DNA of 35,060 bases from Bacillota bacterium (GTDB lineage: Bacteria > Bacillota_A > Clostridia > Lachnospirales > Lachnospiraceae): assembly GCA_023443925.1 (NCBI GenBank), contig JAEZSL010000022.1, positions 1 through 35,060 of the forward strand, read 5' to 3'. Shown one piece after another: positions 1-8,133 of this stretch. A program made the position numbers and the translations under genes. The notes under the pieces were generated by a model. That model had not been told where the DNA came from. It was given only the letters and a program-made list of their open reading frames with translations, and did no database searches. The first letter of the stretch is position 1. Each line of letters opens with the position of its first letter.

Positions 1-900
1 GATGTATATGCCCCGGATAAAGTAATGAGTGAATTTAAGAAAAAGGGAATCCCCCTTAAGAATATCTATGTCATGAAAGGTACCGATAAAGCAGCTATAA
101 CCCCCGAAATCAACCAATTTTTTATAATACACTCTGAAACCAGTGAAAAAAAGACCCTGTTGGGCCGTTATGACGGTAAAAATATTGTACCTTTAAGAAG
201 CCTAAAAGCCGAGCCGTTTGGCGTACAGCCTAAGAACGTGGGCCAGCGTTTTTTACAGGAAGCCTTAATGCAGGATGCTGATACCGCGCCTTTAGTCATC
301 GTAAAAGGAACTGCGGGTACGGCAAAGACTTTCTACTCCCTTGCCGTAGGTTTAGAGCAGACACTGGAGGCCGACAGCCGGGCTTACCGGAAAATATTAA
401 TAACCAGGCCAAATGTACAGTTTGATGAAGAGATTGGATTTCTGCCGGGTACGGAGCAGGAAAAAATTGCTCCTTATCTGCGTCCTATTATTGATAACCT
501 GGAGATTTTGGTAGACCGCAGTGAAAAAGAGAGATACAAGAATGAAAAAGAGCTTCGCGGAAAAATCGATGAATTATTTGACCGGGGAATCATCACGGCA
601 GAAGCCATGAACTTTATCCGGGGCCGTTCCATAACCCATACTTATCTGATTATTGATGAAGCCCAGAACCTGACACCGAAACAGGTTAAGGGTATCGTAA
701 CCCGGGTTGGAAAAGGTACAAAAGTTATCTTATTGGGGGACCCGCAGCAGATTGACCACCCTCTGCTGGATGAGAGAACCAACGGACTTAGCTATGTATC
801 CGAAAAAATGAAAGGCAGCCCTTTATGCTTCCAGATCACTATGCAGGCTGATGAATGCGAACGTTCTGAATTGGCTTTCGATGCAGCAAAAAGAATGTAG
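1..900 (+). CDS. PhoH-like P-loop ATPase, 5' end outside window
   Basis: C-terminal 299 codons of a PhoH-family ATPase; the frame is open from base 1, so the gene starts upstream and the ATG at 25 is internal. Counting from that ATG, a Walker A (GTAGTAKT, 95-102) is followed by a Walker B (YLIIDEAQN, D211-E212) and a third conserved segment (ILLGDPQQID, about 236-245), which is the PhoH/YlaK ATPase core. Longer clostridial members carry an N-terminal PIN nuclease domain; that part would lie outside the window, so a PIN-PhoH protein acting on RNA is inference. The Walker A has Ala where Gly usually precedes the catalytic Lys (GTAKT rather than GTGKT). It ends 11 bp before the converging MFS gene. 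Confidence 0.9.
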   Translation, partial: DVYAPDKVMSEFKKKGIPLKNIYVMKGTDKAAITPEINQFFIIHSETSEKKTLLGRYDGKNIVPLRSLKAEPFGVQPKNVGQRFLQEALMQDADTAPLVIVKGTAGTAKTFYSLAVGLEQTLEADSRAYRKILITRPNVQFDEEIGFLPGTEQEKIAPYLRPIIDNLEILVDRSEKERYKNEKELRGKIDELFDRGIITAEAMNFIRGRSITHTYLIIDEAQNLTPKQVKGIVTRVGKGTKVILLGDPQQIDHPLLDERTNGLSYVSEKMKGSPLCFQITMQADECERSELAFDAAKRM

Positions 901-911
901 TTTATACTCTT

Positions 912-2237
912 TTACCCTCCCGCATCCGATTGATTATCCATCAACAGTTTATTAACAGTTTTATCTGCTGACTTTAAAGTATTAGCGGAGAATCCATATA
1001 ACAGCACTACGGGAATTAAAAGGATACCGGTATAAAAGATACCGGTACTGACAGAGACCCGCTCTGCAAGGATTCCTATCATAGGTCCGCCTAAAATCTG
1101 CCCCAATGCATTCATCTGCCCATTGGCAGAAAGTACGGTAGCTCTCACGTTATCCTCTATGGAGCTGTTTAACCTGGCATTAAAGATCGGGTTATTAACC
1201 GTTTTTAAGCAACACGTTAACAAATAGGTTAAAACCATAATATAGAAATTTTTGGTTAACGCAAACAGGATAACGGAGAGAATACAGAAACTGTTATTAT
1301 AAATTAAAAACAGAAGCTGGTTAATTTTCTTATTTGCCATACCTTTTTCAATTATATAAAGAATGATAAGATTTAAAACCGTACCCGCCAGGCTAAAAAT
1401 TCCAAACCAGGTCACCGGTTGAAGTTCACCAACCTTTGGCAGGATGGTATCTTTTAAAAAATGGACGGTATAAAGCCGGTCAAAGCCTTCTCCTGCTAAG
1501 CCGGTAAAAAAAGTAATAAGTAAAAATATTCTTACAGCTTTATTGATTTTTATGGCTGCAAAGCCGGATTGCAGGGTATGACCTATATTCTCTCGTAGGG
1601 TCATTCTTTGCATAGCAGATGGTTTAAAGTTATATTCCGGCATAAGAAAGAGTAGGAAAACGGCCAATATTATAAATAAACTGCCGCCGGTAATAATAGG
1701 GATTCTCAAGGAAAAATTGCCCATCACGGTACCGGTCAGAATACCGGCAGCAGCGCCAACCTCTCCTGCCTGAGAACCCTTTAAGTAAATTCCCTCCAGG
1801 CTTTTAACCGTTTCCTCTTCTGCTATCCAGGCATCAATTGCACCGCTGATAAAGGTACACCCCATTCCCCACATTACCTGGGCTGCAAGTACAGTCATAA
1901 AAACGGAAGCCGAACCCTCTGTAATAAAACCGGCACCGATTAAAACCAGACCGATAAGAACAGATCTTTTTCTGCTGTATAGATCTGCAACAATTCCGGT
2001 AGGGAGCTCAAACATAAAACAGGCAGCTTCCAATACGGTACCAACAAGGACCAACTGCAGCGGATCTAAATGGATGACTTCCGACTGATAGACCAAGTTA
2101 ACTGTGAATACCATGGTAAAAAATAGAGCGGTTGTAAATGAGTATATAATATACACTTGATAGGCCGGCAATTTCCTGCCTCCGGGCTTCTTTCTGATTA
2201 AATTCCATATTCTGATCAGCAGTTGTATTCTAAACAT
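912..2237 (-). CDS. MFS transporter, probable drug efflux
   Basis: Membrane protein of 441 residues with about 12 hydrophobic segments and an MFS motif-A-like loop (DLYSRKRS) after the second helix. Cation/proton-driven export of small molecules is expected from the family; the substrate is unknown. An upstream in-frame ATG at 2276 has no ribosome site, whereas AAGGAG lies 7 nt before the ATG at 2237, so the start is placed there (MFRIQLL). It is downstream of, and on the same strand as, the GyrI-like gene, with a 225-bp AT-rich gap that contains a hairpin close to the ribosome site. It may have its own promoter. Confidence 0.88.
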   Translation of the reverse strand: MFRIQLLIRIWNLIRKKPGGRKLPAYQVYIIYSFTTALFFTMVFTVNLVYQSEVIHLDPLQLVLVGTVLEAACFMFELPTGIVADLYSRKRSVLIGLVLIGAGFITEGSASVFMTVLAAQVMWGMGCTFISGAIDAWIAEEETVKSLEGIYLKGSQAGEVGAAAGILTGTVMGNFSLRIPIITGGSLFIILAVFLLFLMPEYNFKPSAMQRMTLRENIGHTLQSGFAAIKINKAVRIFLLITFFTGLAGEGFDRLYTVHFLKDTILPKVGELQPVTWFGIFSLAGTVLNLIILYIIEKGMANKKINQLLFLIYNNSFCILSVILFALTKNFYIMVLTYLLTCCLKTVNNPIFNARLNSSIEDNVRATVLSANGQMNALGQILGGPMIGILAERVSVSTGIFYTGILLIPVVLLYGFSANTLKSADKTVNKLLMDNQSDAGG

Positions 2238-2272
2238 AGGTAATCTCCTTAACATTTTGTATGTTTTATAAA

Positions 2273-2300
2273 GCATCCAGGTAATTACTTACCCGGATGC
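2273..2300 (-). promoter_or_regulatory. hairpin in the leader of the MFS gene
   Basis: On the minus strand GCATCCGGGTAA pairs with TTACCTGGATGC (12 bp, one G-U pair) around a 4-nt loop. It is followed by CTTTATAAAAC and then the MFS ribosome site about 22 nt later. It could be the terminator of the upstream GyrI-like gene or a leader element of the exporter; the U tract is poor, so the role is open. Confidence 0.4.
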
Positions 2301-2462
2301 CCTATAAATGAGAATACCGTATTTTTAGTCTGAATTCTTTTCCAGTTTTGCTATTTTAACGCTGTTGAACTTCAACCATTAATATTTTTATTACTTTTTA
2401 ATATTAATATCTATTAATATCTATTATATTGATATGTGTTTTAATATCTATCTGTTTATAAT

Positions 2463-2984
2463 TTATTTGATAAATTGGCATATGTCCAGTATGACATTCC
2501 CTTTTTCGTCTTTTGTGGTGAATCTTGGGCAAACGTAACGTTCAAAGAACCAGCCTTCTAATTCTTTGCCTTCCGCAATTTCATATCCCTCATTACGCAG
2601 CCTGTCCAAGCATTTATCTTCATTCTGGAATATTTCTTCCTCAGGTCCATAAATCCAGCTGACACCAAGTCTTGCAGCCGGAAAATCAACGTAATCATAG
2701 CCTTCCGGTACATAGGTATCGTCCGGAAGGAACATACCGATCCAGTATTGGAGGGGGCCACCGTACCCACAGCGTATTAACCCGGCATATGAAAAACTAT
2801 CTTCATAAGTATTTTTAAAATCTTCCGTTGTTAATTCCTCAAGTTTTTGAAAACGCTCCTTTTCAAACCAGTCTGCCCAATGAGCTCCAAACCCGCCGTT
2901 TACACTGTCTTCTTCACCGTATTTCAGACCAATAAACCGTGCAGCCGGTACTTGCTGATCATATGCCTTAATAATTTCGTACAT
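2463..2984 (-). CDS. GyrI/AraC-effector-like ligand-binding protein
   Basis: 173 residues, a stand-alone single-domain protein. It has no DNA-binding helix-turn-helix. Overall composition (aromatic-rich, a late segment YEIAEGKELEGWFFERYV, a C-terminal strand VILDICQFIK) fits the SOUL/GyrI-like small-molecule-binding fold, where such proteins bind hydrophobic drugs or act as coinducers. The start has AAGGAGG 8 nt upstream, and a TATAAT hexamer lies about 35 bp upstream of the start. It precedes an MFS efflux gene on the same strand, consistent with, but not proving, a drug-response pair. Confidence 0.65.
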   Translation of the reverse strand: MYEIIKAYDQQVPAARFIGLKYGEEDSVNGGFGAHWADWFEKERFQKLEELTTEDFKNTYEDSFSYAGLIRCGYGGPLQYWIGMFLPDDTYVPEGYDYVDFPAARLGVSWIYGPEEEIFQNEDKCLDRLRNEGYEIAEGKELEGWFFERYVCPRFTTKDEKGNVILDICQFIK

Positions 2985-3291
2985 AATAAATCCTCCTTAT
3001 ATATTATTTAGTATTATAATAGATGGGATCGTATATTCCATATTAAATATGAATCTGGTATCAGTATGAGCTGTTATATTAAACTTATTTCCATGCTGCC
3101 AGAGTAACTCATAGTTCTTATGGTACAGTCTCCCCCAGTATAGGAAAATAATGACAGGGTTAATCTAATATGGTAATATAAATAATAGTACGATTTAGGA
3201 ATATAAGGTAAATTAAATTATTCTCATTAAACCGAGACGGGAGACTGGATACGGACGCACCAATTTACGTAAAATAAAGGAGATGGATGAC
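2985..3291. other. divergent intergenic region
   Basis: About 300 bp between the minus-strand GyrI-like gene and the plus-strand VOC gene. It holds a TATAAT at about 3014-3019 (read on the minus strand) that suits the GyrI-like gene. No convincing -35/-10 pair for the VOC gene and no extra gene was seen. Confidence 0.5.
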
Positions 3292-3702
3292 ATGATCGGA
3301 AAAAATGTAAGAGTAGGTGTATGCCTATATGCCGGTGATATGGATAGTATGGTTCGATTCTATAGAGATACATTGGGCTTTCATACTCAATGGGATGGCG
3401 GGGATTTCGCAGAGTTTGAGACAGCAAGTGGCTCGCTATCCATGTTCATGTACAGCAGGAAACAATTCGTGCAGGCAATTGGAGAGAGCTACATACCTCC
3501 AAAGGGAATCAATCAGACCTTTGAAATTGCCCTCTGGCTGCCCTGTTTTGCCGATGTGGATGCAGAATATGAGCGGCTTTCGAAGTTGAATCTACGATTT
3601 CCGACTGGAGAACCCACAACCTTCTCCTTCGGCATCCGCAACTTTTATGTTGCCGACCCGGAGGGTAACCTACTTGAAATCGGCAGCACGAACGAAACAT
3701 AG
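3292..3702 (+). CDS. VOC-superfamily (glyoxalase/bleomycin-resistance) protein
   Basis: 136 residues with the paired beta-alpha-beta-beta-beta modules of the vicinal oxygen chelate fold: a first half starting VGVCLYAGDMDSMVRFYRDTLGF and a second half ending FYVADPEGNLLEIGST, the latter with the C-terminal metal-ligand-type Glu (NLLEIG). The family includes metal-dependent isomerases/dioxygenases and antibiotic-binding proteins; the substrate is unknown. An in-frame ATG at 3283 abuts the AAAGGAG, so the ATG at 3292 (9-nt spacing) is the better start. Its base composition looks more GC-rich than the flanking genes, a possible sign of transfer. It is followed by a 14-bp-stem terminator. Confidence 0.85.
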   Translation: MIGKNVRVGVCLYAGDMDSMVRFYRDTLGFHTQWDGGDFAEFETASGSLSMFMYSRKQFVQAIGESYIPPKGINQTFEIALWLPCFADVDAEYERLSKLNLRFPTGEPTTFSFGIRNFYVADPEGNLLEIGSTNET

Positions 3703-3864
3703 TTTGGAAGTTTGCACCGTCACATTGGCGGTAATGGGTAACTGTTTGGGGTAGCTCTGCCTCGATACCCTCAGCTTCTTTCAAAGAACAGGAAAGGGGA
3801 ACAGAAGGCCTTATTAATGGGAATGTGAAATAACGGACAGGCGAAGCGGCGTAGCATATGCCGC

Positions 3865-3905
3865 AAAAGATGGACTATCAGCTTTACGCCAATAGTCCAT
3901 CTTTT
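3865..3905 (+). terminator. hairpin terminator after VOC gene
   Basis: Perfect 14-bp stem (AAAAGATGGACTAT with its complement), 13-nt loop, ending in TTTTGTTGT. It is 160 bp downstream of the VOC stop, and its A-rich 5' arm gives it terminator character on both strands, so it could also serve the converging CD3324-like gene. The 160 bp before it hold no gene I recognise. Confidence 0.6.
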
Positions 3906-3995
3906 GTTGTCATATTCCGCTTGCCGACTGCCCAATCTAATATTATATTCCTTATTACTTCTTTTTTGGGTGTCAGCTAAAGGAACCCTCTTTAT

Positions 3996-4253
3996 CTATC
4001 TATATATTATTTTCCGTACCGTATCAAACGCTAAACCAAAATCTCTGGAAATCTGTTCCATGGACTTTCCGTCTTTATACTGTTTTTTCATTACACTGTT
4101 TCTTTCCGTATAATACATCCTGGATCCGCTTTTTTCTCCCCATTTCCTTTGTTCTCTGGTATTGGGGATGTAAAGCAGTTCACCGCTTATATAATTTTGA
4201 ATTTCTATTAAAAGTCTTTCTGGCAATACTTTTTCTGCATTTTTATATTTCAT
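3996..4253 (-). CDS. CD3324-family small HTH-like protein
   Basis: 85 residues. The N-terminal half (MKYKNAEKVLPERLLIEIQN... ELLYIP) and C-terminal half (KDGKSMEQISRDFGLAFDTVRKIIY) match the pattern of the clostridial CD3324 family. The C-terminal half looks like a helix-turn-helix of the type used in resolvases and Mor-like activators. Function is unknown; a DNA-binding role is inference. The start is supported by AAGGAG 9 nt upstream. It is preceded on the same strand by a 19-codon ORF and competing inverted repeats (see the finding), suggesting leader-controlled expression. Confidence 0.72.
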   Translation of the reverse strand: MKYKNAEKVLPERLLIEIQNYISGELLYIPNTREQRKWGEKSGSRMYYTERNSVMKKQYKDGKSMEQISRDFGLAFDTVRKIIYR

Positions 4254-4288
4254 GATTCTCCGCTCCTTATTTATCTTATAAATAAAGT

Positions 4289-4362
4289 GCAGAATCAGCA
4301 GATAATGTAATACCGTTCTATCCCATACAGAATTAGATTACATTACTGCTATTCTGCATGGG
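4289..4362 (-). promoter_or_regulatory. mutually exclusive hairpins upstream of CD3324-like gene
   Basis: Two overlapping inverted repeats share one arm. Long form: 4337-4357 pairs with 4289-4311 (21 bp with two single-base bulges, 25-nt loop). Short form: 4351-4362 pairs with 4322-4333 (12 bp, one G-U pair on the minus strand). The shared arm 4351-4357 also encodes the last codons and the stop of the 19-codon leader ORF. This is the arrangement expected of translation-coupled attenuation; the mechanism is inferred from the sequence only. Confidence 0.5.
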
Positions 4363-4408
4363 ATAAGGCTTGCCTGAGACTATTTCTTAATTTTAATGTG
4401 TTTTTCAT
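4349..4408 (-). CDS. possible 19-residue leader peptide
   Basis: ORF encoding MKNTLKLRNSLRQALSHAE, with an excellent ribosome site (GGGAGG, 7 nt before ATG). Its stop codon lies in the hairpin region that precedes the CD3324-like gene, 95 bp upstream of that gene. It is basic and amphipathic and resembles no protein I know. It could be a regulatory leader, a small free-standing peptide, or the 5' remnant of a decayed gene. Confidence 0.45.
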   Translation of the reverse strand: MKNTLKLRNSLRQALSHAE

Positions 4409-4824
4409 TTTAACACCTCCCTGCGCTTATATAATACTTAATTTTCTTCTTTAAACTGATATTAATGGCAAGGAATATTTTAATCCTTATAGAATCTTTA
4501 ATTACCAGTTCAAGCTTATAACATTAGTTTAGCACATCTGTATGACGTTGTGAATAGCTAAAGCAGAATATTAATTATAGGTATATTTCTAACCCGTTTA
4601 TTAAGATGTTAATTTAATTTTCCAATGGTTTTCCTAATATTCTTTTTACTCGTAACTCGGATAATGTGATTGTAGATAATTAAGCAGTGCTTAAGGCACC
4701 GCCTGGATCAACCATCCCTATCCCATGATAGGAATAGTTAGAGATTACAAATTTATTTTAAAATAATCTTGACTCTAACCTTAGGGTAAAGTTTACAATT
4801 AATAAAACACAAGGAGGAGACAAT
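4409..4824. other. intergenic region upstream of hydrolase gene
   Basis: AT-rich stretch. It contains a small hairpin (CCTATC, loop CCAT, GATAGG, near 4716-4731) and, at its end, the MerR-type promoter of the hydrolase gene. No other gene seen. Confidence 0.5.
4769..4799 (+). promoter_or_regulatory. MerR-type promoter/operator with 19-bp spacer
   Basis: TTGACT (4769-4774) and TACAAT (4794-4799) are 19 bp apart, an over-long spacer typical of promoters activated by MerR-family regulators. The spacer carries an imperfect dyad (ACTCTAACC / GGGTAAAGT around TTA), as expected for the operator. The regulator is not adjacent; the only MerR gene in the window (21.8 kb) sits at a promoter with a different dyad. 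Confidence 0.6.
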
Positions 4825-5796
4825 ATGAACCAGGAACTATCATATAAATTGAACAAATTGTATGACCAAAATGAGCTTTTTAAAGATTTTAACGGCTACA
4901 TAATGATTAAAGAAGGTAATGAAATTTTATTTCAGCAAAACTTTGGATATTCCGATTACCAAACCAAACAGATCGCTCATGAAAATACTGTTTATAATAT
5001 CGGTTCCATTACAAAGCAATTTACTGCCATGTGTACTCTTCAGCTGGTCCAAAAGGGATTCATCGACCTTGATAATTGTATTGGCAGTTATTTACCCGAT
5101 TTTAAAAACGGAGCTAAAGTAAAAATACGCGATATGCTTAACATGGTATCGGGAATGCCGGAATATTGGTGGCGTCCGGGATGGAAGGAAACCGATACAA
5201 CGACCTCTGAAGATGCTTATGAATTTATCAAAACCTTTACCGATTATAAAGCACCGCATCAAAACTTTGATTACTGCAATTCCAATTATATTGTACTGGG
5301 TAAATTGATTGAACGGATATCCGGACTTAGCCTGAGTGAGTACATGGAAACAAATATTTTCAGACCTCTTGGCTTACAGCATACTTATTTCCAGACTGCC
5401 AACGGTCGCACTCCAAACCTTGCCACAGGCTATAAGTCACCGCGTGTATCCAAATGGGAAAAGGCAACCGCTATTTACTCTTTTGCAGGAGCCGGCGGAG
5501 TGTGTTCCAGTGCGGCAGATCTTAGTATTTGGGATAACGCATTATATACGGATAGGCTATTACGCAACGATCTGATGGAGGTTATGTTTCAACCGGTACT
5601 GTCGGGATACGCTATGGGTTGGTATATCGACGGAGAAAAAGTAAGTCACGGAGGAGATACACCAGGTTTTAGTTCATCTCTCACACGTATAAGAGACCGC
5701 AAATTATTAATCCTTTTATTATGTAATTTTGACGGCTGTAAAGAATCGAATATGAGCCACTATGCGGGTTTTGTAAAAGAACTGGTCTTTAAATAA
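4825..5796 (+). CDS. beta-lactamase-fold serine hydrolase (class C/PBP4*-like)
   Basis: 323 residues with the three active-site motifs of the penicillin-binding/class C esterase family: SxxK (S61-I-T-K64), YxN (Y150-C-N152) and HGG (275-277) in place of KTG. There is no signal peptide or membrane segment, so it is probably cytoplasmic and an esterase, peptidase or amide hydrolase rather than a secreted beta-lactamase. AAGGAGG lies 8 nt before the start. The upstream MerR-type promoter suggests induction by a small molecule. A 9-bp-stem terminator follows. Confidence 0.88.
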   Translation: MNQELSYKLNKLYDQNELFKDFNGYIMIKEGNEILFQQNFGYSDYQTKQIAHENTVYNIGSITKQFTAMCTLQLVQKGFIDLDNCIGSYLPDFKNGAKVKIRDMLNMVSGMPEYWWRPGWKETDTTTSEDAYEFIKTFTDYKAPHQNFDYCNSNYIVLGKLIERISGLSLSEYMETNIFRPLGLQHTYFQTANGRTPNLATGYKSPRVSKWEKATAIYSFAGAGGVCSSAADLSIWDNALYTDRLLRNDLMEVMFQPVLSGYAMGWYIDGEKVSHGGDTPGFSSSLTRIRDRKLLILLLCNFDGCKESNMSHYAGFVKELVFK

Positions 5797-5822
5797 ACAG
5801 CGTTTCGGAGAATAATTAGCAA

Positions 5823-5862
5823 GTGCCCCTTGATTGAATTTTTATCCCGACCAAAGGGGCAC
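5823..5862 (+). terminator. hairpin terminator after hydrolase gene
   Basis: GTGCCCCTT pairs with AAGGGGCAC across a 22-nt loop, 26 bp after the hydrolase stop. The downstream tract (ATTAGTTTC) is only weakly T-rich. Confidence 0.5.
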
Positions 5863-5957
5863 ATTAGTTTCTGCAATATATTTACTCAAGAAAAGCCTGT
5901 CCTGTAGGAGTATAAAGTTCCAAAAGAAATGTTGTACTTGTACTTTGGCAGGCTGTT

Positions 5958-6764
5958 CTATACTTTTCTTGTTTTAAAGATGAAAGACAGAGGAAGTATC
6001 TGTGCTTTTTTAGATCTGTCATCAATTTCGCCTTTCTTTTGCATGGTTTCATCATCCGTTTGTTCTATCATTTTTTCAATAATGAAACCGGCTTCTGTCA
6101 AGGCATTAATATAGGTAGAAATCTTACGGTTTGACAGCATGATCTCCATGTCGTCAACTATTTGAGTATGCCATTCTTCATCAAAATAGCTTTTATCAAA
6201 GATAAGCTGCCCATTATCAACACTAACGCAGCCATGCAGCGGATGTTTCCAGCTGAAGATAAAGCTACCTCCCTGTTTTAAATAAGAGGCAATGCGCCGG
6301 AAGACCTGATCCAGATCCGTAGCCCAACCTATAGCATAGATAGAATATACAATATCAAAATAATTATCAGGAATGCCGCATTCTTCTTCCATGGGTGAAC
6401 AAATCAGCTTTGGATAATATTGATTGCCGGCTAAGAATTCTTTCGCATTATCAAGCTGCTTTTGTGACATATCAAGACCCCATAGTTCTCCTGCATGCCG
6501 GTCCGCGTGATACTTTAACGAGTGTCCGCTTCCGCAACCGATTTCAAGCATTGTTTTTCCTGTCACATCACCAAATAAATGAAGCTCATTTTCCGTAACA
6601 AATTGCACACCGTATACCGGCAGAGCGGTTACACCAAACCAGGAATCCGCATTTTTATTCCAATATGTTTTATTCACCCGAAGTACTGTTTTATCTGCTC
6701 CAGGCTCCGTATTCCCGGCTTTAAGCCCCATATTATCTGCTTTCAAAACCGTATTTTTTTCCAT
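5958..6764 (-). CDS. class I SAM-dependent methyltransferase
   Basis: 268 residues. Motif I is MLEIGCGSGHS, followed by a motif-II acidic residue (LWGLDMS) and a post-motif region (NYFDIVYSIYAIGWATD), typical of the Methyltransf_11/25 Rossmann fold. The acceptor is unknown. The first 35 residues before the conserved NKTYWN motif are oddly repetitive (LKADN, LKAGNT, GADKTVLRVN) and may be a slipped-strand expansion of a short coding unit. The start is supported by GAGGAGG upstream. Confidence 0.88.
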   Translation of the reverse strand: MEKNTVLKADNMGLKAGNTEPGADKTVLRVNKTYWNKNADSWFGVTALPVYGVQFVTENELHLFGDVTGKTMLEIGCGSGHSLKYHADRHAGELWGLDMSQKQLDNAKEFLAGNQYYPKLICSPMEEECGIPDNYFDIVYSIYAIGWATDLDQVFRRIASYLKQGGSFIFSWKHPLHGCVSVDNGQLIFDKSYFDEEWHTQIVDDMEIMLSNRKISTYINALTEAGFIIEKMIEQTDDETMQKKGEIDDRSKKAQILPLSFIFKTRKV

Positions 6765-6821
6765 GTAACTGCCTCCTCTTCCCCGCTTAAAAGATAGTAT
6801 TTATAAGAATCCTTCTCAAGA

Positions 6822-7370
6822 TTAATATAATTTCCACTCTTCCAGCAGTATCCCGTACGAAAATTCATTCACCCATTCCATTTCTTTAAATCGTACTTTT
6901 CTTAATTCCCCCTCTTTTTTCATACCGATTTTCTCCATTACTCGTTTTGATGCCAAATTATTAACATTACACCTGCCGTAAAGCCTATGCAGTCTAATAT
7001 CACGAAAGCCAATTTCCAACAATAATTTTGCTATTTCGGTTGTATAGCCGTTACCCCAAAAAGACGGTAAGGTATAATAACCGATTTCACCTATACCACC
7101 ATATTCATTTTTATTACTGATTTCGATCTCTGCCATTCCTACAAAACTTCCATCCAAAAGAAATACGGCAAATTCATATGCCTGGCGCTTTGTTCCCTCC
7201 TGGTTATTTTTTAGTATCTCTTCAAAATAAGGGCGAAGCTCTTCTTTTCGGTCATACTTATCAAGATAGGTGTATTTCATTACTCTATCATTTGAATAAA
7301 TAGAATATAATAATTCAAAATCATTTTCATTAAATTCTCTAAAATATAAACGTTCACTACTATAATTCAT
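6822..7370 (-). CDS. GNAT N-acetyltransferase (RimJ/RimL type)
   Basis: 182 residues, opening with SERLYFREFNENDF as in RimJ/RimL-like acetyltransferases and carrying the acetyl-CoA loop region (PSFWGNGYTTEIAKLLLEIGF) and the later LHRLYGRCNVNNLASKRVMEK motif typical of this group. Substrate could be a protein N-terminus or a small molecule. GAGGA lies 7 nt before the ATG. Single gene, on the same strand as the neighbouring methyltransferase and GNAT genes. Confidence 0.9.
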   Translation of the reverse strand: MNYSSERLYFREFNENDFELLYSIYSNDRVMKYTYLDKYDRKEELRPYFEEILKNNQEGTKRQAYEFAVFLLDGSFVGMAEIEISNKNEYGGIGEIGYYTLPSFWGNGYTTEIAKLLLEIGFRDIRLHRLYGRCNVNNLASKRVMEKIGMKKEGELRKVRFKEMEWVNEFSYGILLEEWKLY

Positions 7371-7552
7371 AAATCCGTCCTCGCATAAACAAATATGTTC
7401 TTTTTAATGTTTTTTAATGCTCTATCTAAACTTCTTTAATAATTTTTCTCAATGAAAACTCCCGATTAAAAGCGCTGCTTGCATCCACCTGTTAAAAATA
7501 CAATGCAATTTACCACTGTAGCTATTATTTAGAAAACCAGGAATAATATCAC

Positions 7553-7612
7553 CATCTGCATTGTATCTAACTCATCCGCATTGTATCTAACCCATCTGCA
7601 TTAAAGTAACCT
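7553..7612. repeat. 20-bp tandem repeat, about 2.5 copies
   Basis: Units beginning CATCTGCATTGTATCTAACT at 7553, 7573 and 7593; the first two differ at two positions and the third diverges after ten bases. It lies in the intergenic gap between two GNAT genes. Uninterrupted head-to-tail copies, so not a CRISPR. Confidence 0.75.
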
Positions 7613-7656
7613 AACTTCTTTGTATCTTACAATCCCTAATCAATTTATAATAAGTG

Positions 7657-8133
7657 CTACTCTAAACTATGTATCATAATATACTCTTCTTCATTTTCAT
7701 CAATGATTTGAAACCCAACCTTCAGATACATATTCAACGCATAGTTTCTTTTTTGTACTGCTAAAGAAGCTTTTGAATATCCTTTTCTCTTAAGATGTTC
7801 CAGCATTTCTTGCATCATTTTGGTTCCTATACCATAACCGCGAAAATCCTTATAGAGTGATATTGAAAACTCCGGCGTAACATCATCGATACTTCCATAT
7901 CCTTTAATATTCCTGACCCATACAGCGCCCACTAAAGCACCATCCACTTCCGCACATAAACAATAATCATCTTTCCCTTCTCCAAAATCTTTTATATAGA
8001 TCTGAAGTTCCGGTTTTTGTATAATCGTTTTTGGGGCTAAGTTGTTTTCATCACATTGGAAGATTGCCTCATATAAAAAGTCAGCAAGTCTCGGATATTC
8101 ATAGGGCTGCATTTCCCTGATTTTATATTCCAT
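7657..8133 (-). CDS. GNAT N-acetyltransferase
   Basis: 158 residues of GNAT fold: the central strand (ALVGAVWVRNIKG), then the acetyl-CoA binding segment (SLYKDFRGYGIGTKMMQEMLEHL, the R/Q-x-x-G-x-G/A motif) and the terminal (ALNMYLKVGFQII) motif. The acetyl acceptor is unknown. AGGAGG lies 5 nt before the start. No operon partner. Confidence 0.9.
   Translation of the reverse strand: MEYKIREMQPYEYPRLADFLYEAIFQCDENNLAPKTIIQKPELQIYIKDFGEGKDDYCLCAEVDGALVGAVWVRNIKGYGSIDDVTPEFSISLYKDFRGYGIGTKMMQEMLEHLKRKGYSKASLAVQKRNYALNMYLKVGFQIIDENEEEYIMIHSLE

Noticed and set aside
7553..7612. CRISPR-like array
   Set aside because: The repeats are contiguous with no spacers and only 20 bp long.
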